A stretch of 64,000 nt of DNA. Source: UBA952 sp044361535. Its GTDB lineage: Bacteria > Bacteroidota > Bacteroidia > Flavobacteriales_D > Crocinitomicaceae. The notes under the pieces are model-generated. The model ran no database searches, had not been told where the DNA came from, and saw nothing but the letters and a program-made list of their open reading frames with translations. Every line of letters begins with the position of its first letter. The stretch's first letter is position 1. Made by a program: the position numbers and the translations under genes. Positions 51,423-59,512 of the stretch are shown here, piece by piece. The DNA is taken from assembly GCA_044361535.1 (NCBI GenBank), contig JBIKIQ010000013.1:1-64000 (forward strand), in the 5' to 3' direction.

Positions 51423-53804
51423 CTAAATGCGAATTAAATCTATATTTGGCTGTTGACTAATCCACGAATTGGCAATCGTAATTTGATTGGCTAAATCCTC
51501 CAACAAACTTAAATCTATGCTATTTGCTCGTATTCGGTTGATTTTATGCGAATAACTCATCGCCTCCTCATCGCTCCCATCAACAAAATAGATTTGATAG
51601 GAACTCAATCCATTGAGGCTTGGTAGATAATTTAACGGGACATATACGTAATCAGAATCCAATTCATCTAACCAATTAGCATGAGTTACATTATAGGTAA
51701 TGTCATACAAATGAGTATTATAACCACCGACAGAAGATCCATTTTGACTGATCTCTTGCATGTAATTCTCAAGTTTTTCGGTAGCTAAACCAGTTATTAT
51801 TTTTCGTTGACCTCGACTAAAATAACCCACTAATTTTCGATAATGCTCACTTTTTTCTTGATTTTCAGTTATCTCATATAGATCCAACAACCAACGATAC
51901 ACTTTTGGAATGTTTTGCGTCATTGTCTCAACTACCTCAAATGATTTGATGGCAGGTTCATACATTTTTAATAAAGCGAAAGCTTCACCTAAATGAAAGT
52001 GCGCTAGAGGATAATGATACAACCGATCGATTGCATCTAAAAAGTAAGAAATTGCCTCTTCGTATTTGCACTCTTGCAAATAGGCCATTCCAATTCCATG
52101 ATACGCATACGGATTTTCAGGGTCTTTTTTGATGATTCGTTCAAAACTTTGAATTGCACCCTGACTATCTCTCATATTATTTAGAAGCCTACCCATATCA
52201 AGCAAAATCTCAATAGCATCAGGATTTTCCTTTAAGGCACTTTGCAATAATTTATGCGCAATATCCGGTCTATTCAGTCCCAATTGAACCTTAGATTCTA
52301 AAACATCAATATAACCTGCATTCATGAGTTTGTTTTTTCTAACAAAATCCAGGTATTCTTCTGCTAGTTTAAATCGCTTTGTCTTTACCGCACAATTAAT
52401 AGCTTCAATCAGAATTCTAAAATCGGGTTTTTCTTTACTTTCAATTTCCAATAAAATTTCAAGAGCTTCTTCGTATTTTCCAGCTGTGGAATAGGATTTA
52501 GCCAAATAAAAATTATTTTCATTGATTACACCCTTCAGGTAATTCTCCGCATCTTGATGAGGGGCATTAAGATCATCAATATAACCTAAATCAATCAATT
52601 GCTGAAGTGCCGTATCATTTAAATCAGTATCCTGTTGCTTTGGAATTACAATCTCTCCACCTGTCTCTTTTCTGTTTTCCCAGGAATCGATATACTTAAT
52701 CTCCTTTTCTATTTCATAAATATCAACCAATGGCTTTCCAACCATATCTCGTCCAATTGGCAGATCAAACAATGAAAGTAAAGTTGGCGTAATATCTAAA
52801 ATACTTGATCCGTAAATACTATCCCCTTTTTTGATTCCAGGTCCTTTGATAGCAATTACACCATAAGGTCCATGTTCAATTGCTGGACCTGAAGGAACTT
52901 GTGGAACATGGGTAGGCCGCAAATGATCTGAATGAAAGCCATGATCTGAAATTACCATGACCGTAGTGTCATCATCGACCAACTTTAGCATTCGATCTAA
53001 CATCATGTCGTGGTAGATATATGCTCCGATAACTACATCTTTGAACAGGTTATATGACTCGTCCGTTATTCCCTTCATTTGAGGAGGGTGGAATTTCATA
53101 AAAGCATGACTAAAATGATCCATCGCATCATGATATACTGCCATAAAATCCCAAGGTTCAGTAGTCATTAATTCGGTTGCCGTTGCATGAACAGTTGTAG
53201 CGTGTGCAAGAAGCTTGGCAATTACGTTCAACCGTTTATCTTGCTTTTTATCAAGCGCCACTGCTTGGGGAACAAATGGCATAATGAGGTTGCCAGTAAT
53301 CTCGTAAGGATGAACACGTAAATCTTTTATCTTGTCAATAATTCTTTCGGGATAAACAGAGCCATCTGGTATTTTCCAGTCAGCAACTTCAACTATATCT
53401 TTACCTACCTTTTCTTGGTGAAAAAGATTGGAAATCATACATCCATTAATGCTTTCAACAGGATTACTCGGCCACCAACCGACTACATTTGATTTATAGC
53501 CTTCCATTGACAACATATTCCAAATAGCCTTCACTTTTCTTGAATACGATGATACAGGTCGAACTCCACCTTGCCCGTCTGGCTCAACAAATCCCAATAC
53601 TCCGTGATCAAAAGGCCGAACACCAGTTGCCATTGAAGTCCATAACATGGGAGAAAGCGGCGGGTCTATTGTTGCCAATTTACCACGCACTCCATTATCT
53701 ACAATACTCTTAATAGCAGGCATTAAACCATTTGCCATCAATTTGTCAATTATTTTCCAATCAGCTGAATCCCAGCCGACTACTAAAACCTTACTTTTTT
53801 TCAA
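51423..53804 (-). CDS. Alkaline-phosphatase-superfamily (type I phosphodiesterase) protein with TPR repeats
   Basis: 793 residues if started at TTG 53804; a longer reading to 53873 overlaps a small gene and its first 23 residues look non-native. The first ~370 residues form the catalytic domain: VLVVGWDSADWKII (metal Asp), the nucleophile Thr in SPMLWTSMATGVRP, and VISDHGFHSDH. From ~430 on come TPR repeats (YEEALEILLEIESK, AIQSFERIIKKDPENP, EEAISYFLDAIDRL). No signal peptide, so it is cytosolic. The sulfotransferase in the same operon suggests sulfate- or phosphate-ester chemistry (inference). Confidence 0.8.
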   Translation of the reverse strand: MKKSKVLVVGWDSADWKIIDKLMANGLMPAIKSIVDNGVRGKLATIDPPLSPMLWTSMATGVRPFDHGVLGFVEPDGQGGVRPVSSYSRKVKAIWNMLSMEGYKSNVVGWWPSNPVESINGCMISNLFHQEKVGKDIVEVADWKIPDGSVYPERIIDKIKDLRVHPYEITGNLIMPFVPQAVALDKKQDKRLNVIAKLLAHATTVHATATELMTTEPWDFMAVYHDAMDHFSHAFMKFHPPQMKGITDESYNLFKDVVIGAYIYHDMMLDRMLKLVDDDTTVMVISDHGFHSDHLRPTHVPQVPSGPAIEHGPYGVIAIKGPGIKKGDSIYGSSILDITPTLLSLFDLPIGRDMVGKPLVDIYEIEKEIKYIDSWENRKETGGEIVIPKQQDTDLNDTALQQLIDLGYIDDLNAPHQDAENYLKGVINENNFYLAKSYSTAGKYEEALEILLEIESKEKPDFRILIEAINCAVKTKRFKLAEEYLDFVRKNKLMNAGYIDVLESKVQLGLNRPDIAHKLLQSALKENPDAIEILLDMGRLLNNMRDSQGAIQSFERIIKKDPENPYAYHGIGMAYLQECKYEEAISYFLDAIDRLYHYPLAHFHLGEAFALLKMYEPAIKSFEVVETMTQNIPKVYRWLLDLYEITENQEKSEHYRKLVGYFSRGQRKIITGLATEKLENYMQEISQNGSSVGGYNTHLYDITYNVTHANWLDELDSDYVYVPLNYLPSLNGLSSYQIYFVDGSDEEAMSYSHKINRIRANSIDLSLLEDLANQITIANSWISQQPNIDLIRI

Positions 53805-53958
53805 CTTGCTGATTTTGTGATTTTTGCCATTCAGTTCTGGCCTTTCTCCACGCTCGGACTCCCACATTGCCAAGTGCTAATAATCCAAGAGAACCACCTG
53901 GTGGAACAATGTATTCATCCCCTTTTTGATTTCTAATGACATTCTTTTTATCACTCAT
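53791..53958 (-). CDS. Small protein of 55 residues between sulfotransferase and phosphatase
   Basis: A minus-strand ORF with ATG at 53958-53956 and TAA at 53791. It begins MSDKKNVIRNQKGDEYIVPP, continues with GGSLGLLALGNVGVRAWRKA and ends in a Lys/Gln-rich tail. It starts 1 bp after the sulfotransferase stop and overlaps the preferred phosphatase start, so it fits an operon exactly. The hydrophobic Gly/Leu segment may touch a membrane or partner. No family recognised. Confidence 0.65.
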   Translation of the reverse strand: MSDKKNVIRNQKGDEYIVPPGGSLGLLALGNVGVRAWRKARTEWQKSQNQQVEKK

Positions 53959-53959
53959 T

Positions 53960-54514
53960 TTAATTCACTTTATTTCTGTAAAGATCAACTTTGATAACAC
54001 TGAGTAAGTCCTCAATTGGGGTAGATAAATTAAGAAATTCAATCAATTTTGCTAATTCCTGTTCACTATTGTTCAATAATTGCTTGTACTGAATATCCAA
54101 GTAAGGGATGGAATGAGAGTCAAAAAAATGATAGGTTTTCTTCAAGTGCATTTCATAAATCGTTCTAAATTTTTCCCGTTCAGAAGTTTGATCCTTGTTC
54201 AACATTTTCTCTTGAGACTTCAAAACTTCCTCAATATCTCGACGCATAAAGACAATTCGATAATCCAGTGATTTATCCAAATAAATGGGTAGAGGAGCAA
54301 CAATTTTAACTACTTTTCCTGCGGCATCCTTTAAAAAAGAGTTATCTCTAACAATTCCTTTTACCGCTTCCAACTCATAATATCCCTCAGGATTACTGAT
54401 GTCTTTTTGGCGAATACCATCTGATAAAATATCTAAAGAAGACTTGTTTAAAAGCTGCATCATTAAGGAGGTTCCAGAACGAGGCAGACCGGTAACTATT
54501 GTAACAGCAGACAT
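53960..54514 (-). CDS. Sulfotransferase-family protein
   Basis: 184 residues. TGLPRSGTSLMMQLL is the 5'-phosphosulfate loop that binds PAPS; VFMRRDIEEVLKSQ is the 3'-phosphate-binding region. The protein is shorter than typical sulfotransferases (250-300), so the acceptor part is reduced. It should be cytosolic and may sulfate a small molecule or lipid. First gene of the operon with the 55-residue protein and the phosphatase-TPR protein. Confidence 0.8.
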   Translation of the reverse strand: MSAVTIVTGLPRSGTSLMMQLLNKSSLDILSDGIRQKDISNPEGYYELEAVKGIVRDNSFLKDAAGKVVKIVAPLPIYLDKSLDYRIVFMRRDIEEVLKSQEKMLNKDQTSEREKFRTIYEMHLKKTYHFFDSHSIPYLDIQYKQLLNNSEQELAKLIEFLNLSTPIEDLLSVIKVDLYRNKVN

Positions 54515-54644
54515 AATTTATATTAACACAAAAATAATAAATTCGATGAAAGGGGAAATAAAGGTTATTAATCTAGTTCTTTATATAAAAGATAACAAGA
54601 TAGCCAATAAACTTTAACTTGAATAAGAAAATCTGAATTTTGAA

Positions 54645-54725
54645 TCGAAGGTAAAGGGAGGAATAAATACTTTTTGAAAAATAACACGCCCTTAACTTGA
54701 AACTCCCCCCTTTTCTAACCTTCCG
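54645..54725. repeat. Imperfect inverted repeat between operons
   Basis: CGAAGGTAAAGGG (from 54645) is mirrored by CCCTTTTCTAACCTTCCG near 54708-54725, with small bulges. It lies upstream of the sulfotransferase gene and after the coaE-globin gene, so it might be a terminator or control site. Otherwise the 250-bp gap is AT-rich. Confidence 0.3.
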
Positions 54726-54764
54726 AATCGAAAACGGATTTATCAAACACTATGCCAAAAACTG

Positions 54765-55700
54765 TTAATTTAACTTCATTTTACTTTTAGTAGTCCAAGC
54801 AATTGTAAATGCTCGTTGTTTAGCGATTTCTACATTCTCACCTTCAAAATTCGCATCAAGTGTATTGTTAAAAATCTCAAGCCAACGTTCAAAATGTTCT
54901 GCTTTCAAGGGCATATGGATGTGCTTTTCAACAACATTTGTAGAATATCCCGTTTCGCCTAAAAGAATAAAGCACCAGAAATCAATCATTTTAGGTAGGT
55001 GCTTATCAAAATCTAACGTTTTAAAAAAGGGCGCAAGCATTTCATCGTTCAAAATACGCTCATAAAATGAATGAACCAAAAATTCTATGTCTTCCCTATT
55101 GTTCAATTCTCTTTTATCCTTTAATAGATTTTCAATGATATTCTCAATTTGTTCTAACAAGGGTGATTTTCCATCATTCACAATAACGAAAGGATTGAAT
55201 TTCAATTTTTCCTCATCCGTCCATTGTTTACTAATCTTTGCCTCAATTTGCTCTCTTGACAAATTATCGCGCTGCATAGATCGCAAAATGCGAATTTCTA
55301 AAGGTGCAGTTACAAGAATCATTTTATCATAATTTTGATATGCTCCCGTTTCAAAAAGAATTGCAGACTCACCAAAAACAAAAGGAGATTCAGATTTATT
55401 TACAAAATGAATGAACTTTTCACGTACTCTGGGATGAATAATCTTATTCAGTTCCTCTAATTTATACGGATTTTGAAATACGATTTCTGAAACATAACTT
55501 GTATTGTATGAGCCATCGGAAAGAAAGGAATTTACACCAAATAATTGAATAATTTCTTGACGCACTTCTCGATCATTCATAACAATCATTTTTGCCTCTT
55601 GGTCGGAATTAAAAACAGGATAACCCATTTTTATCAAGATAGATGCAATCAGTGTTTTCCCAGATCCAATGCCGCCGGTTATTCCTATTGCCTTTTTCAT
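54765..55700 (-). CDS. coaE: Dephospho-CoA kinase fused to a group III truncated haemoglobin
   Basis: 311 residues. Residues 1-~197 are CoaE, which phosphorylates dephospho-CoA in the last step of CoA synthesis: P-loop GITGGIGSGKT, NSDQEAK, HPRVREKF (89-96), and a lid with SMQRDNLSREQ. CoaE normally ends near here, but the frame continues without stop into ~110 residues with group III truncated-globin features: IEFLVHSFYERILND (Tyr213 at B10), HLPKMIDFWCFILLGETGY, and LKAEHFERWLEIF, whose His269 is the expected proximal haem ligand. The start overlaps the upstream lipoprotein by 4 bp. The fusion suggests oxygen or NO sensing tied to CoA synthesis, or simple translational fusion (inference). 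Confidence 0.88.
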   Translation of the reverse strand: MKKAIGITGGIGSGKTLIASILIKMGYPVFNSDQEAKMIVMNDREVRQEIIQLFGVNSFLSDGSYNTSYVSEIVFQNPYKLEELNKIIHPRVREKFIHFVNKSESPFVFGESAILFETGAYQNYDKMILVTAPLEIRILRSMQRDNLSREQIEAKISKQWTDEEKLKFNPFVIVNDGKSPLLEQIENIIENLLKDKRELNNREDIEFLVHSFYERILNDEMLAPFFKTLDFDKHLPKMIDFWCFILLGETGYSTNVVEKHIHMPLKAEHFERWLEIFNNTLDANFEGENVEIAKQRAFTIAWTTKSKMKLN

Positions 55701-56134
55701 TGCTTGTTAATAATTACCAATTCTGGCAATGGAATAAGAACGAGGGAGAAATTTGTTTTAGTTCCTTGAATTGGTTTTAAATGTATTTCATCTTCTGACT
55801 TTATTTCAACTAAAAAATCCCATTTTTCTTTTGGAAAGGAAATAGATAGAGTCTTTTGTGCAAAATTTACCTTGTAGCTTGCTTTTTGACCTGTTTGAGT
55901 TGCTATTTCGCCAGTCGATTGAAGAATACAAGTTCCGTTTTCATAGAAAATTAACAAATCTCTTATCTCCCCTTTTTTTGCAAAATCAGAGCCGTTAGCT
56001 ATTAATTCTTTGATCATCCAAACCTTGCTATTACCGTCATGTAAAAGCGAAGAAAAATCATTTTCAATTAAACTAACACCTGTTGTACAAGAGGTAAATA
56101 ATAGAAGTATAAATAAGTACCCAACACGAATCAT
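55697..56134 (-). CDS. Lipoprotein of unknown function
   Basis: 145 residues. GYLFILLLFTSCTTG is a lipoprotein signal with lipidated Cys. The rest has two W-containing strand-rich stretches, somewhat like small lipocalin-like proteins, but no family is certain. It overlaps the coaE-globin start by 4 bp and follows porP by 37 bp in the same operon. Confidence 0.65.
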   Translation of the reverse strand: MIRVGYLFILLLFTSCTTGVSLIENDFSSLLHDGNSKVWMIKELIANGSDFAKKGEIRDLLIFYENGTCILQSTGEIATQTGQKASYKVNFAQKTLSISFPKEKWDFLVEIKSEDEIHLKPIQGTKTNFSLVLIPLPELVIINKQ

Positions 56135-56171
56135 AACTTCGTAAAGTTAGGAATAATTTCAGCCTAAGCAA

Positions 56172-57131
56172 TTAAAACGAAGGACATATAATGGTTCTGA
56201 ATTTTCTTGGCCTTCTCTTGCATTTTAAGTTATATCCCATTGAGATTTCGTGAGAACCACCAGAAATTCCATTGCCTAACTTAGAAACTGTTACGTCATA
56301 ACTATATCCTAATTTAAATTTTCCTGTATTCAAACCAACCGTTAAAATAAATGCATCTCTGTTTCGGTACCACACCCCAGTATTGATATTACCGTATTTA
56401 ATATACGTTCCAATATTCAATTCTTGAAACCCATTTTGGTATTGGTAAATGATATTTGGCATTATCGAAGTAACGTTGTTGTATTTTGATTTTTGTCCCA
56501 ATGGAATGTCTGCACCCATGTGAGCCGTGAAACGCATCGGCAACCTAGATTGACCTAAAATCATTGATTCATCCGGTCTGTTTAGGTGATTAATCGCTAA
56601 GCCACCAAAAAATTTCTTTGTGAAAATTACAGCACCAGCAGAAACATCAAAGAAACCTCTATTCCCACCTCTTGGAACGTCACCGGTTTGGTATATAAAA
56701 CCTCTACGAGGATCAATCATATCACCAAAAGTCAATTTATCCCAATCCAAAAACTTTTGAAACCAAGACGCCTTTGCTCCAAACATCATAGCCGTTTTAC
56801 GATTAATTTTGTAATGATACGAATAAACCAACCCTATCATCGATGTTTGAATAGTAGCCTGACCTTGTTGATCATGCATGGCCAAAATTCCAACACCACC
56901 GTTCACACTTTGAGAATACGTATCATAGGCTGCTGCATAAGTAACATAATTACCTGTTAGCTGAGGCCATTCATTTCTGTAGTTTGTAGCTAACCTCGGA
57001 CATCCATGAGAACCTGCAAGTGCCGGATTTAGATAAACTGGATTAGCATAAAACTGTGTGAATGTAGGATCTTGAGCTTGAGCTGAGGCACAGATTAAAA
57101 CTACAATTGCTACGAGTAAAAAATTCTTCAT
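56172..57131 (-). CDS. PorP/SprF-family type IX secretion membrane protein
   Basis: 319 residues. Signal peptide (LLVAIVVLICASAQAQ) and the PorP/SprF pattern: DPTFTQFYANPVYLNPALAGS, YRNEWPQL, VNGGVGILAMHDQQG, and FGGLAINHLNRPDESM (key block FYANPVYLNPALAG). PorP/SprF barrels lie in the outer membrane and connect T9SS cargo to the secretion or gliding machinery. It begins 2 bp after the anti-sigma-barrel gene, in an operon headed by an ECF sigma factor. Confidence 0.92.
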   Translation of the reverse strand: MKNFLLVAIVVLICASAQAQDPTFTQFYANPVYLNPALAGSHGCPRLATNYRNEWPQLTGNYVTYAAAYDTYSQSVNGGVGILAMHDQQGQATIQTSMIGLVYSYHYKINRKTAMMFGAKASWFQKFLDWDKLTFGDMIDPRRGFIYQTGDVPRGGNRGFFDVSAGAVIFTKKFFGGLAINHLNRPDESMILGQSRLPMRFTAHMGADIPLGQKSKYNNVTSIMPNIIYQYQNGFQELNIGTYIKYGNINTGVWYRNRDAFILTVGLNTGKFKLGYSYDVTVSKLGNGISGGSHEISMGYNLKCKRRPRKFRTIICPSF

Positions 57132-57133
57132 GA

Positions 57134-58888
57134 CTATTTTTTTAAGTGAATATAACGACGAGATGAACGACTAACTTTTGTGTTAAACATTATTGAAAGT
57201 TGATGGGAACTTGCTGATGAACCTAACAGATTGGAATAAGTTTGATCAAATTGATACGTAAGCGCAAAGGTTGAGAATCTCAAACCAGTTGATACGGCAA
57301 AATTAGATTTGTTAGATAATGCCCCACCGAATTGCCATACTTTGTATTGAAAATTAAAACCACCCCAAGCTTCCTCTCTGTTCTCATATTTTTCATAATA
57401 TCCATAAGGAGAAAAAGATAGATCTCCTGATTTTGACTCGTATTCGGTACCAAAATTTACTGAGTAATAAATACTCGCTCTTCGTGGACTAGAAATTGAA
57501 TTTGAATAAATGTTATCTTGATGACGCAGTAAATTATCTGCCTGCGCTCCAATGTAGAACCATTTAGAATGAATTAACAAAGAGGTCCCTATGTCACGAA
57601 ACCATTGATTTCTTCCAATAGGTAATGAGCCGTCTGTATAAAAATCTAATAAATTATCTCTTTCAACTTCAACCTTATCCGTATTATTCACCAAGTTACC
57701 ATTCAAGATTTTACTTCCCATTTTCAAACGAATCCCCGGTTCTATCAGAAATGATTTGGAAAGTAAAAGCTTCGGTGAATAAACAAATGCTGCATTCCAA
57801 TTTTGGATAACTCCGTTTCCGTATAATTGATAATTACCCTGCAACCCAAAACCTGATTTTAAGGATTTTGTAAACCAATCTAGCGACATTTGATTTGAAA
57901 ATGATTGGTTTGCTTGCCCCACCCATTGAGCGCGTGATAAACTTCTAAATCGCGTACTTGAAATATCACCGGCACTTGAAAAATTAACATCTAATTGAGA
58001 TAATCCCGGAACGTGAATTTGATGATCTCTTGTATTCTTCAAACCAATTTCATTCCCCATAAAATCATTCAAATTAGCAAGTATTTTTTTTAATGTAAAT
58101 TTTGAATTGGCAGATTTTCCAACACTTTTTTTCTTTGAATCCATTTTTTTCTTTGAATCTTGACTTAACGATTGTTTTGAATTCGCTATCGTTTCAACAT
58201 TATCTGACACAGAATCCAGAGAATTTATACTTGTTAGATCAATCGCTAACTGATCAACACCATTATTGGATGGGAAATATGCTGAATCATTCGGATTAAA
58301 TTGGTCAAGACCATCACTTGAATTTAATTGAAAAGGAGATCTTGTATTGAATGAATATTCCACTTTACTAGAATTACTAGATAATATACTAGATGGAGAT
58401 TGAGTTAATAAAAGGGGATTAGTAACTGGGGTAAATTTGTTAAATCTACTTGCTGAATAATTAGGAGAAACAGCAGACTTGCTAGCATGTGGATTAGAAT
58501 TTGAGAAACTCTTTTTAGTAAGACCTAAATTCTTACTACCAATTTGTGCGTCATGGGCTAATCCAATAAAGGTTTCTCCTGACTCTAACTTATTGGTTTT
58601 TGTAAGCAAGAAAAATGAGAGGATCAAAAATGTTGTCAAGGTAGATAAACCAATTACATATGGTAATGCACGTCGTCGTTTCTTTTCCTCTCGATAAAGC
58701 ACTTCTTGATTAGGGAATTCATGCAATACAGGTTCCACCTTTGTCATTTGCCATGAATCTAGATCTAAATCAAATTCAGGATGATCTAACAGAAAGGCTT
58801 CTAACTGATGAATTTGTTCGTTTGTTAAATTCCCTTCAACGTACTCAAAAAACCAGCGATCGATGTTTTCAAATGATGGTCCGCTCAT
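57134..58888 (-). CDS. Anti-sigma-type protein fused to a PorP/SprF-like beta-barrel domain
   Basis: 584 residues. The N-terminal ~70 residues (FEYVEGNLTNEQIHQLEAFL, LDHPEFD) match the short anti-sigma domains of Bacteroidota, followed by a single membrane helix at about 75-96. A Ser/Asn-rich linker of ~190 residues leads to a C-terminal ~290-residue beta-strand domain with QWVGQANQSFSNQMSLDW, GFGLQGNYQLYGNG and FYIGAQADNLLRHQDN, similar to PorP/SprF. The one chain would touch the cytosol and both membranes. It overlaps the sigma gene by ATGA and directly precedes porP. It may hold the sigma factor until the barrel senses secretion status (inference). Confidence 0.75.
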   Translation of the reverse strand: MSGPSFENIDRWFFEYVEGNLTNEQIHQLEAFLLDHPEFDLDLDSWQMTKVEPVLHEFPNQEVLYREEKKRRRALPYVIGLSTLTTFLILSFFLLTKTNKLESGETFIGLAHDAQIGSKNLGLTKKSFSNSNPHASKSAVSPNYSASRFNKFTPVTNPLLLTQSPSSILSSNSSKVEYSFNTRSPFQLNSSDGLDQFNPNDSAYFPSNNGVDQLAIDLTSINSLDSVSDNVETIANSKQSLSQDSKKKMDSKKKSVGKSANSKFTLKKILANLNDFMGNEIGLKNTRDHQIHVPGLSQLDVNFSSAGDISSTRFRSLSRAQWVGQANQSFSNQMSLDWFTKSLKSGFGLQGNYQLYGNGVIQNWNAAFVYSPKLLLSKSFLIEPGIRLKMGSKILNGNLVNNTDKVEVERDNLLDFYTDGSLPIGRNQWFRDIGTSLLIHSKWFYIGAQADNLLRHQDNIYSNSISSPRRASIYYSVNFGTEYESKSGDLSFSPYGYYEKYENREEAWGGFNFQYKVWQFGGALSNKSNFAVSTGLRFSTFALTYQFDQTYSNLLGSSASSHQLSIMFNTKVSRSSRRYIHLKK

Positions 58889-59373
58889 TGTATAATTGTC
58901 AAATGTTGTAACTGTTTTTTTACTTTATTTCTTGCTCGAAATAAGTAAACTTTAACTTGCGAAGGAGACAAATCCAATATTTCACCAATTTCTTCGTACG
59001 AATATCCTTCGAGATCTCTTAGAAGAATAATACTTTTTTGAAGAGGGGGTAAAATACTTACAATCCTGTCAACAACCTGCTGAGATTCGAACTTTGAATG
59101 AGTCTTTTCAGAACTTTCTGGTAGTTTTGATGTCTCTGTCAATACCATTCGTTGATTTCTCGTGACAAAATTCACCATCGCATTATAAGTGCAGGTAAAC
59201 AACCACGATTTAACTTTAGAATGTTCGACTTTTTCACAGTTCAACCAAAGCTTTTCAAAGGAATCTTGTACAATATCTCTAGCATCTTCCTTATTTCTAA
59301 GAAAATGAACGGCAAAGCTAAATAAAGCATTGCTGTGTTCTTTTACCGCCGTATTGTAGTCGAGTTTATCCAA
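58885..59373 (-). CDS. ECF-type RNA polymerase sigma factor
   Basis: 162 residues. Region 2 has LFSFAVHFLRNKEDARDIVQDSFEKLWLNC (key DARDIVQDSF) and region 4 has LLRDLEGYSYEEIGEILDLSPSQVKVYLFRARNKVKK (key YSYEEIGEIL). Extracytoplasmic-function sigma factors redirect RNA polymerase to envelope-response promoters. The next gene, overlapping by 4 bp, is its presumed anti-sigma factor. A large dyad lies 33 bp upstream. The regulon probably includes its own operon. Confidence 0.92.
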   Translation of the reverse strand: MDKLDYNTAVKEHSNALFSFAVHFLRNKEDARDIVQDSFEKLWLNCEKVEHSKVKSWLFTCTYNAMVNFVTRNQRMVLTETSKLPESSEKTHSKFESQQVVDRIVSILPPLQKSIILLRDLEGYSYEEIGEILDLSPSQVKVYLFRARNKVKKQLQHLTIIQ

Positions 59374-59405
59374 TTTCTTCGCTATACAGTTAGAACAATT
59401 TGCAT

Positions 59406-59435
59406 GAAGTGAAAGTTACAGGTAACTTCACTTTC
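59406..59435. promoter_or_regulatory. Large dyad upstream of the sigma-factor gene
   Basis: GAAGTGAAAGTTAC (59406-59419) and GTAACTTCACTTTC (59422-59435) form an inverted repeat with a 2-bp centre and one shifted base. It could be an operator, or a hairpin in the transcript, 33 bp before the sigma start. Confidence 0.5.
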
Positions 59436-59461
59436 TATCGTAAATATAGACCAAAATAAAA

Positions 59462-59495
59462 AAACCCCACTATCTGATGAACAAAAGTGGGGTTT
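59462..59495 (-). terminator. Intrinsic terminator of the MopE-repeat gene
   Basis: AAACCCCACT (59462-59471) and AGTGGGGTTT (59486-59495) form a perfect 10-bp stem; on the minus strand it continues into a T-run. It lies 18 bp after the gene stop. Confidence 0.9.
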
Positions 59496-59512
59496 GCATG
59501 AATATTTTGTGA

